Shown: in pieces, positions 11,056-22,920 of the stretch
Numbering within the stretch: position 1 is the first letter of the stretch
Layout: each line of letters opens with the position of its first letter
NCBI RefSeq assembly: GCF_035046485.1
Contig: NC_085136.1
Coordinates: 300,544,778 to 300,608,777 of the forward strand
Direction of reading: 5' to 3'
DNA: 64,000 nt
Source of the DNA: Aedes albopictus
Taxonomy: Eukaryota > Arthropoda > Insecta > Diptera > Culicidae
Translations under genes and position numbers: made by a program
The notes under the pieces: model-generated
What the model saw: the letters and a program-made list of their open reading frames with translations, nothing else
What the model was told of the DNA's origin: nothing
The model's database searches: none

Positions 11056-11815
11056 ATTCAGAGTTCCAAAACAGAAAGAAAGTGATTTAATAGTTTAGGT
11101 ATTTATCCATTTTTTTTTCTGAAAAACTAACAAAGAATTTTGCCAAGAATTCCCCTAAAAGCTCCACTCAAATCTATTCATAGAATTGCGCCAAAATCTT
11201 TCAAGATTTCTTCAGAACTGCTCACATGAGTATTTCCAAGAATTCTTCAACAAAGGACTGTATGAATTCCTATGTAGATTCTACTAGTAAGTACGGAAAC
11301 TGTTACATCTGTTCAGTAGGTTGCTCCCAATTTCATCCTACTCAAAATAAAAGATTGAAGCAATGTTTGTTTTGTTTCTTATTTTTGTATTTTTTATCAT
11401 ACGTGCTATGATAACAAAAAGAACGGAATCAATCGGTGCCGTAATCGCTTTGTTTTCGAATAGGATGAATTTGGAAGCGCTAGATAACTAATGGCTCCCT
11501 TACCCCATATTACAATATCATGCACGAAATTCAATGAATAATTTCCAAGGAATACCTTCAGAACTTTTTCTTCAAAGATTTATTTTCCAGAATTCCAGCA
11601 GACTTCGATTTATATTCTTTAGTGCCTCGATGGTTGCAGCACGACCATACTAAGAGTGACGGTTCCCGGTCGATCCAGCAATTTTGCGTAAAAAAATGAT
11701 TTCAGAAGAAATTCCGCAAAAAATCCAGAAATTTCTCAGGATATCTGGCAGTCCCTTGACAGCTGGTTGAGTTTTCCCAAACCGTACTTCATTTATTCTG
11801 GAAATAAACTGCAAC
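11056..11815. other. No gene recognised
   Basis: AT-rich DNA with scattered caagaattcc-like words, a faint echo of the 12-bp arrays. No domain-bearing frame. It ends at the LINE target-site duplication at 11816. Confidence 0.45.
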
Positions 11816-11824
11816 AATTTGAGA

Positions 11825-14248
11825 CTGGTTAAACTGCGCCCAAAACTCTCCGTTATTAACAACGTACATTACCGGCGGCCGCCCCGGTACGATCTAGAGC
11901 GACTGAAGCAACCGGATGTCGCCACCGCATACGCGCAGAATCTCGAGGCAGCGTCGCCGGACGAGGGTGTGCTCGATGTGGCCCCTCTAGAGGACTGCTG
12001 GAGTACAGTGAAAGCAGCCATCAACAACGCAGCCGAGAGCACTATCGGGTACGTAGAACGGAGTCGACGAAACGATTGGTTCGACGAGGAGTGCAGAGCG
12101 GTTCTGGAGGAGAAGGATGCAGCGCGGGCGGTAATGCTGCAGCATGGAACCCGACAGAATGTGGAGCGATACAGACAGAAGCGGAAACAGCAGACCCGTC
12201 TCTTCCGGGAGAAAAAGCGCCGCCTGGAAGAAGCGGAGTGCGAGGAAATGGAACTGCTGTGCCGTTCACAGGAAACACGCAAGTTCTACCAGAAGCTCAA
12301 CGCATCCCGCAAAGGCTACGTGCCGCAAGCCGAAATCTGCAGGGATAAGGACGGGAGCCTCCTGACGGACAAACGTGAGGTGATCGAAAGGTGGAAGCAG
12401 CACTTCGACGAGCACCTGAATGGCGAAGAGAATGTAGCCACGGAGGACCAAGGCAGCGGAGGAAATGACTATGTTGGTGCAGCAGAGGACGGGAACGAAC
12501 CAACTCCCACGCTGAGGGAAGTTAAGGATGCCATCCACTAGCTCAAAAACAACAAAGCGGCTGGTAAGGACGGTATCGCAGCAGAACTCATCAAGATGGG
12601 CCCGGAAAAGTTGGCCACCTGTCTGCACCAGTTAGTAGTCAAGATCTGGGAAACCGAACAGCTACCGGAGGAGTGGAAGGAAGGGATAATCTGTCCCATC
12701 CACAAGAAAGGCGACAAGTTAATGTATGAGAACTTTCGAGCGATCACCATTTTGAATGCCGCCTACAAAGTGCTATCCCAGATCATCTTCCGTCGTCTTT
12801 CACCTAAAGTAAATGAGTTCGTGGGAAGTTACCAAGCCGGTTTCATCGACGGCCGGTCGACAACGGACCAGATCTTCACCGTACGGCAAATCCTCCAAAA
12901 ATGCCGTGAATACCAGGTCCCAACGCATCACCTGTTCATCGACTTCAAAGCGGCATACGACAGAATCGACCGCACAGAGCTATGGAAAATTATGGACGAG
13001 AACAGCTTTCCCGGGAAGCTGACTAGACTGATAAGAGCAACAATGAATGGTGTGCAGAACAGCGTAAGGATTTCGGGTGAACTATCCACAGGCCCGGATT
13101 AAGGATTGTGGGGGCCCGGGGCCCGAGCGGATGTGAAGGCCCCTCAGAGAGAAGACAAAAAATGTTTTTCCTTATTTTCGAACAGCACTTGAGTAATATG
13201 AGAAATAAATCTAACGTTAGCACTCGAAAAAATTTTTGTGGGGGCCCCTAAAATGTGGGGGCCCGGGGCCCGGGCCCCCCCGGCCCCCCCTTAGATCCGG
13301 CCCTGACTATCCAGTTCATTCGAATCTCGACGGGGACTACGACAAGGTGATGGACTTTCCTGCCTACTCTTCAACATCACCCTGGAAGGTGTTTTGCGAC
13401 GAGCCGGGCTCAACAGCCGGGGTACGATCTTCACGAAATCCAGCCAATTTGTCTGTTTTGCGGATGACATGGATATTATTGCTAGAACATTTGGAACGGT
13501 GGCAGAACAGTACACCCGCCTGAAACGTGAAGCAGCAAAGGTCGGACTGGTGGTGAATGCGGCTAAGACAAAGTACATGCTGGTAGATGGGACTGAGCGA
13601 GACAGGACAAGCCTTGGCAGCAATGTTACGATAGACGGGGATACTTTCGAGGTGGTAGAAGAATTCGTCTACTTCGGTTCCTTACTAACGGCTGACAATA
13701 ACGTGAGCCGTGAAATACGAAGGCGCATCATCAGTGGAAGTCGTGCCTACTACGGGCTCCAGAAGAAACTGCGGTCAAAAAAGATTCACCCCCGCACCAA
13801 ATGTATTATGTACAAGACGCTAATAAGACCTGTGGTTCTCTACGGACACGAGACATGGACGATGATCGAGGAGGACCTGCAAGCACTCGGAGTTTTCGAG
13901 CGACGGGTGCAAAGGACGATCTTCGGCGGCGTGCAGGAGAACGGTGTGTGGCGGAGAAGGATGAACCACGAGCTCGCTGCACTTTACGGCGAACCCAGCA
14001 TCCAGAAAGTGGCCAAAGCCGGAAGGATACGGTGGGCAGGGCATGTTGCAAGAACACCGGACAACAACCCTGCAAAGTTGGTGTTTGCTAACCATCCGGT
14101 TGGTGCAAGAAGAAGTGGAGCGCAGAGAGCACGATGGGCGGACCAGGTGGAGCGTGATCTGGTGAGTGTTGGGCGTGACCGACGTTGGAGAGCTGCAGCT
14201 GCAAATCGAGTATTATGGCGGCAAATTGTTGATTCAGTATTATCATGA
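11825..14248 (+). pseudogene. LINE reverse transcriptase, broken
   Basis: Known role: the LINE RT copies its own RNA at a nicked target. Seen in order: a basic, coiled-coil-like linker (about 12050-12300); the pre-RT segment with NNKAAGKDGI near 12550; the RT finger/palm region with GFIDGRSTTDQ (about 12840) and FIDFKAAYD (about 12940, motif A with its Asp); LRQGDGLS after the insertion; FADDMDII (about 13456, motif C); and the C-terminal LINE domain with YGHETWT (about 13841) and RIRWAGHV (about 14024), stop at 14246-14248. Breaks: an in-frame amber stop at 12539-12541 and the hAT insertion at 13089-13305. Insert plus duplicated site total 225 bases, a multiple of three, so both sides share one frame. 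The endonuclease is absent (5' truncation). Not functional as it stands. Confidence 0.88.
13089..13305. mobile_element. 217-bp GC-rich hAT MITE inside LINE copy 1
   Basis: Starts caggcccggattaagg; the right end is the approximate inverse (ttagatccggccctg). A perfect 8-bp TSD, actatcca, lies at 13081-13088 and 13306-13313. The interior has long ggggcccgggg tracts next to both ends. Non-coding. It inserted after the LINE did. Confidence 0.9.
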
Positions 14249-14289
14249 ATTTGATGTTAACTAAATAAATAAATGAATGAAATTTGAGA

Positions 14290-15890
14290 TTTTTTCGTGG
14301 TTTCTGAGATCATAAGGAATTCATGAGCCCATGAAATATTTTGAGACAGAATTTTCGAAATTATCAAACAATTTTTTTAAGCAAACATCAACAGGCAAAT
14401 CCTTGAGGGAAATTTAAACTGTCTTTCTAACGTAACTTCTGGTGAATTCCACTTGGTAAGACGATAAACCAACAGATATTCATACTGAAGTAACTTATTA
14501 GAAATTGCTGCCGAATAAAAAAAGACATTTCGTTTGCGAAAATCTTTTAGAGAAATTCTTAATTTGACAAAATTTAGTTGCTTAATAAAAAAACTTTGAA
14601 GAAGCTGTAGGCTATAATTTAACAAACATAGAGGTGAATTAACGGAAATATTTATGTTTATATTCAAAAATTGCCAAAGTTCTTTTCTGCCTGACAGCTT
14701 AGAATAATTTTCGACGAAAGATTGGAGACAAGTGAAATTTCAGGCAAAGCAGCAGGAAGAATCACTAATGAAATTCCTTTAGACATTGAATTTGAACATT
14801 TCTCTGCAGCATCAGCGAAGTTCCCCATGAAGATACGTTCGAAACAATGTTGTAAGCTATTTCTAAAAAAACCTTCATAGGCGTTCTGGGAGAGTATCTA
14901 GTCGAATCTTTTATAGTTCTGGAAGAAATCTTAAGCTAACTTTTGCCAAAACTAAGTTTTGTTTAAGAAATTGCAAGAAAACTTCTGGGACGAAATTGCG
15001 TCAAATATAAAGGAAGCTTTTTTTTCTTGATCTTTTTTTATGCTTTTTTTCTATTTATTATGAATCCCTACAAGAACTTACGCAAAAACTTTTATTTACA
15101 AAGATTTTTTCCTAAATCGTTGAAAAACAATAAAACTTTCGCATGCAATTTTCTGTAAAAAATCACTTAACAACATTACATTGAAGATCATAAATTTAAC
15201 GGTAAACATTAAACTCTTCCAGTAAATTTATTTACAGGGAATTTTCAGAATATACAATTATTCTATCGTAACGTCTTAAGGTGAAGGTCCCTTGCGTACA
15301 CTTCGTAAATGATGCATTTTGTCTCACGTTTTTGTGAGCACAAATCAAAGCATCCGTCAAACGAAGTGGGCTGAAAATGTAACTCAATATTCTTTGCGAG
15401 TCAGCAAGCAACAAGTAGCATTTTCAGTCTTGTTTATCTGCTAGATAATCATATTTGTGCTCTTGAAAAAATATAATTGAATTGCAAGGCGACCATTGTG
15501 GCGGCCACATTTGGATTCTAACAACCATGCCCTTAACAAGAGGGTCTTGTTTCCCGGACTGAAAAAAAATCCCAGATTCCATAGGGTAAATGTACCAATA
15601 GTGGTGCTATTAGTAGCTGCTTGTAGTAAAATAATTGAATAAAATTGATAATACCATAGAATAAAAAGTCTGAAAACGTTAATAGGTAGTTTTTTTTTAT
15701 TTAAACTTATATTACTCTCAGTGTATTTTTTTCTAAAAGTCCTTCAAATATCCTCAAACATCTTCCAAGACATCAATTCAACCCAACAAACCGTTATCGA
15801 GTTTTAATTTTTTGCAGAAGAAAATAAGTTTTCTCGTGTGTTTCGTAGATTATCCCGGCGATTTTAAATTTCCGTGTTTTTCACGGGTTT
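14290..15890. other. No gene recognised
   Basis: Strongly AT-rich, single-copy-looking sequence with homopolymer runs. The minus frame at 14377-14667 and the others here are short, AT-biased and domain-free. Around 15585-15610 a phrase (gtaaatgtaccaatagtgg) resembles a MITE end, but no partner end was located. Confidence 0.45.
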
Positions 15891-15894
15891 TGTG

Positions 15895-16270
15895 ATTACA
15901 CAATCCAATCAAGATTTTTTTAAGAAGTATTTGAGGGATTTCCTCGCGGAGTTCCTTCTGATATTCTTCCAAAGTTTCCTTTTGGAGCTCACTCACATGG
16001 AACTTCCTCCAGAAGTTTCTACGGGAACTCACTCAAGAGTTCCTCCTTGAGTTTCTTCCGAGATTCTCCTAAGAATACCAATTTTGATTCCTGTTGATTT
16101 TTTTCCAAGATTCCGTTAGGTTGTCTTAGAGGACTCTTCTATGTTATCTTTTAAAAAAAATCCTTCAGGATTCCTCGAGTAGCTCTTTCTGAAATTCTTT
16201 TTTTTTTAATTCCTCCAATTCATTCTATTCCTGAGACTCCTCTCGTAGGGTTTGCAGGAGGATTATCGAG
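15895..16270. repeat. Small block of gattcctcc-type degenerate repeat
   Basis: Short stretch of words such as gagttccttctgatattcttcc and attcctcc, resembling the 12-bp arrays at 440-4737 and 57480-61100 but more diverged. No gene. Confidence 0.6.
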
Positions 16271-17596
16271 AAAGAATTCCTGTGAAAAAAATCTGGCATC
16301 GAGAAAAACATGAAAGAAATCGCAAAAATGAGTTCAGCTTCAGAAAACCTGAAATGCAACTGCGTGACAATTCTGGCTAGGATGTGCCACATTCTAAAAA
16401 AAATTGACTAGTGGCAGCTTTTTGTTTAATAATTTGATCCTTTTTTTGCAATGGAATCATTCAGTACAACCGCTAGCATTGAACAGTTATTTTTACAACT
16501 TGAGGCTCGAAATAGTGTAGAATGAATAACGTCGGAATCGTTCTAGGGGGCACTTCAATCCACCGTCTGGTAAGATTCAAAACATTACAAGGAAAAAAAA
16601 GAAAAGGAAACAAGTGGAGCTTTTCCAATGTAGGTACCTATAGATGCTACCGTAGTCAGTCAATAAGACTTTAGTCACAGTCTTGTTGGGTTGATCATGA
16701 GGAAGAACTCGACCAAACAGATGATACATTTTTTAATGGTTTATAACTCAGTCCAGAGAATCCATTCGCCATTGGCGAGATGAATGATATGAGAGCAGGG
16801 AACAAAAGAGGGCACCCAGGTAACTGCGACGTTGGAGGTTCAAATGATGGAGACGATCTAAATATCTTTAACACGTCTGAGGAAGATGGAAACTGACAGT
16901 TTATTTTGTTGTTTCTGTTGTATGTGTGAGTCTTCTGTTTTTTTTTTGTAAGTTGATTTCAATTTAAAGATTAAAATGAAATAATAACACCGATGTTCGA
17001 TCCATTTCAAAAATTCACAATCATTCAGCTTTATAAATTCAATACAATAGAATTTCTGACTTCCTTTGGTATAGGATATCTTTGTGCCTGAACCACGATG
17101 CACGGATGAAAAACTGATCAGTTGACAGTAAAGGCTCTCAGTAAATAACTGTGGTAGTGCTCATAAAACACTCATGAGCTGAGATACAGGCTCATTTTGC
17201 AGTTGGAATGTCAGCTAAAGAATAAGGAAAAGATGTTAGAAGATCTTAACTGCCACTCGATGGAAAACCAGATGTTTTAAACATTTGAATCAACAGTAGA
17301 TGAAAACCGTGTAGTTCAAACACGTGTGTACGATCCAAAAAATAATGGTATACTAGCATTTTTTTATAAACATTATGTATCCAACTTTTATTTTATGTAA
17401 CTCTTATATTTTTTTGTTTTTTTTTTATTTTATTTTTTTATACATCCCAAATAAGACACAAAAGATTGCAATGAGGCCATTGAGACTTCTCGTTCAATTG
17501 GTACAAGTACAATGTTCATCTTTCTGTTCTTCTGTTCTTCTATTTTTTTTTCTTCAATTGGTATCACTTTATTATATTTGAGGGGCCCAGAATCAT
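16271..17596. other. No gene recognised
   Basis: AT-rich sequence including T tracts around 17400-17450. The minus frame at 16858-17103 has no recognisable domain. Nothing supports an RNA gene. Confidence 0.45.
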
Positions 17597-17831
17597 AGGG
17601 GTGTAAGTGACCATTTTGTCGATTTTGAGCTGAGCATATCATAAAATTCTTCAGAGTTCGAGCTTTCAGGAACTTTTTTAAGATTGTTTCTACGATGATT
17701 GGAAAAATTACGATAAATCAGAGAAAATTGGGTTGATTTTGAAGCTCCAAACATTTTGTATGGGATGAAAAAATGGTCCAAAACTTTAAACCTCAATTAC
17801 TCGAAAGTGGGTTTTTGTCACTTACACCCCT
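17597..17831. mobile_element. MITE with aggggtgtaagtgac ends
   Basis: The left end aggggtgtaagtgac (17597-17611) is matched by its exact reverse complement at 17817-17831. The interior is AT-rich and non-coding. I could not see a clear TSD, so the superfamily is open. Confidence 0.6.
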
Positions 17832-19167
17832 TTGCTTCTAACCCCCTCATTTTCTTTACTTTATTTTCACTTTTTTATTTGGTAAAGTTATAGTTGATAT
17901 CTCCCAGAAAAGATTAAAACTTTAAATTTTGAACGATCTACAGAGACGTTTCATTGAATTTGAAGCAATTTTTATTTTATTCTAATTTATTTTAGTTTTT
18001 TTTTAATTTTTGTTTATTTTTTTCTATCTCACTGGGTTACTGAGTTATCTCGTTAAACTTGAACCAGTTCAGTTTTTTTATCATTGTATTCATCTAGTTC
18101 TATTAATTTAATTATGCTTTATTTTATTCTATTTAATTTCTTTTGAGATATATCAGAAAAGACCCAAAAACGTCAATTTATTTTCATGTAATTTTATTGT
18201 TCTTTTTTTTGTCTATTTCGTTTCTCACTGAGAAGATTCAAAAGATTTCAAATGAGCCCTTGAGATGTCTCGTTGAACCTGAACCTGTACATTTTTTGAC
18301 AGCATCACTTCTCAAAATACACAGCCGGTCGCTAAATCGCATATCATTTGGAAGCGATTTGTCATATTGTTGGACAGCCCTCGAACGAAACCCATCCACG
18401 GTGCCGGTGGCGCGGCGGCGATCCAATTAATCATTTAGATACGCCAACTACTGCCGGCGATTCAATAACCTGTCACATTTTTTTTTCTTGTATTTAGGTA
18501 CTAGTTCGGTTCGCTCAATTTAAAATCCAATTCTTCTAGTAATAGGTAGGGTGTAATAATCACGGCTCACAATTCTCACACATACGTCGAACCCCACCAC
18601 TAGTTATTAGACTAGAGACATCGATTGCTTTGGATGTCAGTCGGTGAAGGGGGTCTACACTGCTGCTGCTGGCAAATTAGCGATAGAGGTCAAGTTTATA
18701 GCGTTGAACTTGAATTCGACAGAACTGGTTCCAGCACAGCGGTGTGGCCGGATGGTTGTTGGTGGAAGTCCGTGTGGTGACACGGAGAACTGCCGCGCCA
18801 CGCCGTGTCAAGATTGGTGAGAAACATATGTTGCTTGGTACAAGAGCGAATGCCTGGCCTGGGAGTTCAACGGGCCCAAACTGGGCTGTGAGTTTGCTTT
18901 TATGATTCCGAGAGGTGTCGAAGCAATGTTTGTTCAGTTGTAAGGTCATTATCAAATTTGTACTCATACTCATGAACCGGCTGACATACATATGCTGGAG
19001 CTCCCGAGTAGGAGGATATAACAGTACTATATCACATTGAAACTAACGTGGAATGGGGTTGAACAAGAACCTTCAATGCAATTTTATTATGAAAACAAAC
19101 ATTCTAATAGGGTATAACAAACTGTAATGGATTCATTTTTGGATAGTTTAACGTCAGCTGATTTGAA
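17832..19167. other. T-rich diverged repeat, then no gene recognised
   Basis: From about 17430 to 18300 similar phrases (gagacttctcgttcaa, gagatgtctcgttgaacc, gagttatctcgttaaac) recur among T tracts, suggesting a decayed tandem or dispersed repeat that spans the MITE. From 18300 to 19167 the sequence looks single-copy and contains no domain-bearing frame. Confidence 0.4.
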
Positions 19168-19680
19168 ATGACGGGCTAGGTGGTCTAGTGACTACCGCTT
19201 CTGATTCGTATGCAGAAGGTCCTGGGTTCAATCCCTGGCCTGTCCCTTTACTCTTACTTTGTATCTTTCTATCTACTTCCTCTCTACAGAGAGAACTACA
19301 TATGCAACTCATGTTTATTCATAAGTTCATAGCCATCGCTAGAACAGAAAGGGGTTGTAATGCCGTTTCCCTTCCTTCCAACATTCACGGAACAGTGTCA
19401 ATCTATCATATAACGCCTATAAGTTATGCAACCAAGTGAACTCTACCGCTACTCCCTCAGAGTAATCTACACACTATCTATCATCTAAATATATCCCCTA
19501 TCCATGGATACGCATCATTTCCCAGATGTCACATCCTTACCCTACTAACAAATACCCCATCCGTGGTGGTTGTGGGGACGCAGAGTACGCTCGGTCTCTA
19601 GTAGCAACAACCATCACACTCTAACATTCCTTCCCTTCCCAACTGACTGTAAGGACTTGGCCGGCGTCGGTATTGATCCA
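19168..19680 (+). mobile_element. tRNA-derived SINE, family B, plus strand
   Basis: The head (about 19168-19250) has an A-box-like ctaggtggtctagtg, an anticodon-arm-like segment and a perfect B-box-like ggttcaatccc. The body continues through ttcctttccaac-type text. It shares an extended match with the minus-strand copy at 34985-35258. The exact 3' end is uncertain; gtaaggacttggccggcg near 19650 may belong to it or to a LINE-derived tail. Confidence 0.75.
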
Positions 19681-19689
19681 AAATATATG

Positions 19690-20080
19690 AACTTCTTAAA
19701 TTGCACTTGAGAATAAGTGGGAGTGTCCCAGCACTTTTATTCAGTTTGATCTCAATGCAATTTATAACAGTTCAGATCAATCACGAAGGAGCAACCGTTG
19801 ACATGTACACAGTAAGTTTAACGTTGAACTTTTCGTCATTGAAATCATCGTCATCTTCAAACATTTGAAAGCAGTTTTTTCGTTCAAAACAACAGTTTTT
19901 GCTATGAAAATATATTCACTGTACTCCACATGAGGAATATAATGCAGTGAATATATTTTCATGATCCTTGTTTTGATTTGCAGCGAGAAAACTGCTTTTT
20001 ATTTTCCGAAAAATGATGACGGATGCTTGAGCCTTAAGCTAAGCTAAATTTGACGTGAGCTGAAATTAAATGTAAAGCTA
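19690..20080. repeat. Imperfect palindrome around 19865-19990
   Basis: gaaaatatattcactg (about 19905-19920) and its inverse cagtgaatatattttc (about 19944-19960) form a hairpin. Weaker matching continues outward (aaaacaacag.../...gttttgatttg; gcagtttttt.../aaaactgc). Probably a small foldback element; no TSD seen. No gene. Confidence 0.6.
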
Positions 20081-22920
20081 CTAAGTAGAAAGAAGGTCAT
20101 GAGAGGCTAAAAAGCGATCGACCAGTGAGTCGAGCCTGGATTAGGAATGGCTTAGCATTGGGATGAGCGTGAGCTGAGTGTGAGTCGAACGTGAGTTGAG
20201 AGAGTAGATCGAGAGTGTGTCGATGGTCAAGAGTAAATATAGAAATAGATCAACAATAAATGGAAATAAGAACAGTTGAAGAGCTAGAGAGACAAGAGTG
20301 AATCAAATGGAACATAAGTGAGTCGTGTGCGACTCAAAAGTGAGTTGGAAGTAAATCGAGAGTGATAAGTGGGAAAAAGTGAGATAAGATGAATGTGATC
20401 CTTAAGTGGCTAGAAAATCGGTGGAAGCAAGAGCGTATCGAAAAAAAAAACATCAAAATGATCATAATATTGGTAGACAGAACTCCATCATCGAAGCGAA
20501 CAATAAAATATGCAAACGGTACCGACGAAACATGGTTGATTGAGAGCTATACGAAAACAATTCTGAAGTGCCAACTGTATTGAACTTCAAGGGTGGATCG
20601 AGAGTGAGACCAGATAGAGTAAACATGAGAACAGGCATGATTCTAGTGAGAAGAAGTTAAGAGTGGGCCAAATGGTTCGAAAGTGAGACAAATGTGTCTC
20701 TAGAGTGAGTTGACAGAATCAAAAGTGAGGCGCATTCCAAAAGAGAATGAAAGTGAGTTAAACGAAAGTGAGTCGAATCAGTTAAAAGTAGAACGTGGTT
20801 CTAAGTTAATTTGTGAATAAGTTAATAATAAATTCATACTGAACCCCTCCAGAGAGGCTAAAAAGCGATCGGCAGTGACTCGAGTCTGAATTAGAAGTGG
20901 CTTAGGAGTATTTCTCTCAAGAATGATTAAAACTCATTCTCAGTGAAATGAGATTAAAATAAGAGTGGAGCAAATGAGTCCAGTCGCGAGTTGAAGCTAA
21001 ATTGATCCTTGGTTGAGACTGTGTCGACTCGAAAATCTAGAGTGAGTGACTCGAATGAATTAAGACTCAACTTAAACGCAGTCGTTTCACATTCGATTTG
21101 ACATCTCTCGTTCAAAGTTTACTCATTCTCATCGTTGTTCACTGTGATCACCTCTCTGATTCTTTCGCCTCACTCAGGATTCACTCTAGATCTTCGATTC
21201 ACTCACGACCTATTTTCAACTTATTTTAGAACCAAACCCATCTCATGGTTTGATGCTCAAGTAAACTGAGAAAAGATCGTGAGTAAGTCGAATATCAAGT
21301 GAGAACACAAATCGAACACAAACGAAAAGAGTTAATAAAAGTGAGAATTAAAAAGCTTGAAACAAATGTCAGCCACATTGAAAGAGAAACGAATGAAAAT
21401 TTAAGATGAGTTTACTAAACGTCGATTCATTAAAGGTCATTCTCAGCAGAAGTGAACTGAGATTGAAATAACAGTGGAGTAATGGACTCATGTCGTGATT
21501 CGAAGCTGAATTGATCATTGGTTGAAACTGTGTCGACTCGAATATCAAGAGTGACTCGAATGAGTTGAGACTCTCGACTCTACCGCACTCGTTTCACTTT
21601 CGATTTGCCACACTGTCGTTTCAAGTAAGTTTACTCATTCTCACTTTCATCCACTCTTTTCACCCCTGACTTTCTCTCAACTCACTTAGGGTTCCCTCTA
21701 GATCTTCGATTCACTCACGACCTTTTCTCAACTTGCTTTAAAACCAAAGCCGTACCATGGTTTGGTGCTCAAGTAAACTTGTGAAAAGGTCGTGAGTGAA
21801 CCTAGAACAAATCGAGAGGAATTCAAAAATGAAAAAAGTGAAAAATTAGTTAATATGAAACGAGAGTCTGACCAATTGAAAGCAAAGCGGGTGAGATGAG
21901 ACTAGCTCGAGAGTGTCAGCTGAGAGAGTAATTATCTCACGAGTGATTGAAACTGAGGACGAACCGAAGTGAAACGAGGTCGAGGTCGAGCTAGACTATT
22001 GCGAACAATTCTGAGTAGAGAGTTAGTCGAGGCTGTTGTGAAGGTCAAAAGTAGCTCAAGAGTGCCGCAAATGAGATGAAAATGAGACTGAAGTGAGTTG
22101 AGCATATATCAAGGATGAAGTCAAGGCAGAATCGAGCAAAACGCTATAAAAAGTGAAAACGAGCACGAGTCAATCGAGAGATAGAAAATAGTCATAGGAG
22201 CACGTTGAATAATGTGTAGACATGATCGAGGTTGTTGGCATAATGTGATGCAGAACTAAAAAATAAAATAAATAAGTTAATTTAAGGTGTAACGTATTCC
22301 ACAGTTAAAGGAGAATGATTCGAGAGTATTTCGAAGGTCAAGAGCGAATCGAGAAGGAGTCCAGAGTGAATCAAAATGAGAACGAGAAAACGTGAGATGA
22401 GAGTGTTGCATGAGAAGGTGGAATGAGTCGAAAATGAGAAGAGAATAAACTGAAAAACGACAGAGAGCGATTCAAAAAATAATCTTTTTTTGTGGTTTTT
22501 ATTTCTGTGTATTTTAACTAAAGCTAATTCTACACTTTCCGTTGAACCGTCACTATTGAGTCGTCACTATTTAACAAGATTGAGAACATCTAAAGGTGAA
22601 ACGAAAGATAGATAAGTGTGAACTAGAAGAGCCGATAATGAGACGAATATAACTTGATAGTGAGTTGAGAGTTGGTCTAAGTTTGTCAAAGGTCAAGCGT
22701 GGTCCAAGAGTCGATAAAAGTGAGCACGAATAGAAGTGAACAGAGAATCAAGCATGAGTGGGATTCATGAGTCAAGAATGAGAACAGTTTGGCATAAACG
22801 TGAGCGGAGAATAAATTATGATCGTGTCGGAGGTCAAAAGAGTATCCAAAAATAATCAAGAAATCTGACATAAGTAGGCCAAGAGAGAGAAAGGAAAAAA
22901 AATTGAGAACAAACAGAAAT
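20081..22920. repeat. Degenerate gagtgagtcga array with a ~0.5-kb internal duplication
   Basis: Long stretch dominated by variants of gagtgagtcga/aaagtgag. A segment at about 20930-21300 recurs at about 21440-21810 with clear but diverged identity. Each copy contains a hairpin formed by actcacgacct and its inverse around a gaaccaaa...atggtttg core. The minus text at 22484-22540 (gtattttaactaaagctaattctacact) matches the truncated retro-insert at 32699-32755. No gene is supported. Confidence 0.75.

Larger units (their letters stand above)
11825..14280 (+). mobile_element. 5'-truncated RTE-like LINE, copy 1
   Basis: A non-LTR retrotransposon fragment flanked by a 9-bp direct repeat, aatttgaga (11816-11824 and 14281-14289). 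It ends in an aaataaataaatgaatga-type tail (about 14261-14280), as expected for target-primed reverse transcription. The 5' truncation falls just after the endonuclease domain, judged by comparison with copy 2 at 42130-44875. A 217-bp hAT MITE interrupts it. Clade assignment (RTE-like) rests on the C-terminal LYGHETWT...RIRWAGHV region and is tentative. Confidence 0.85.
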
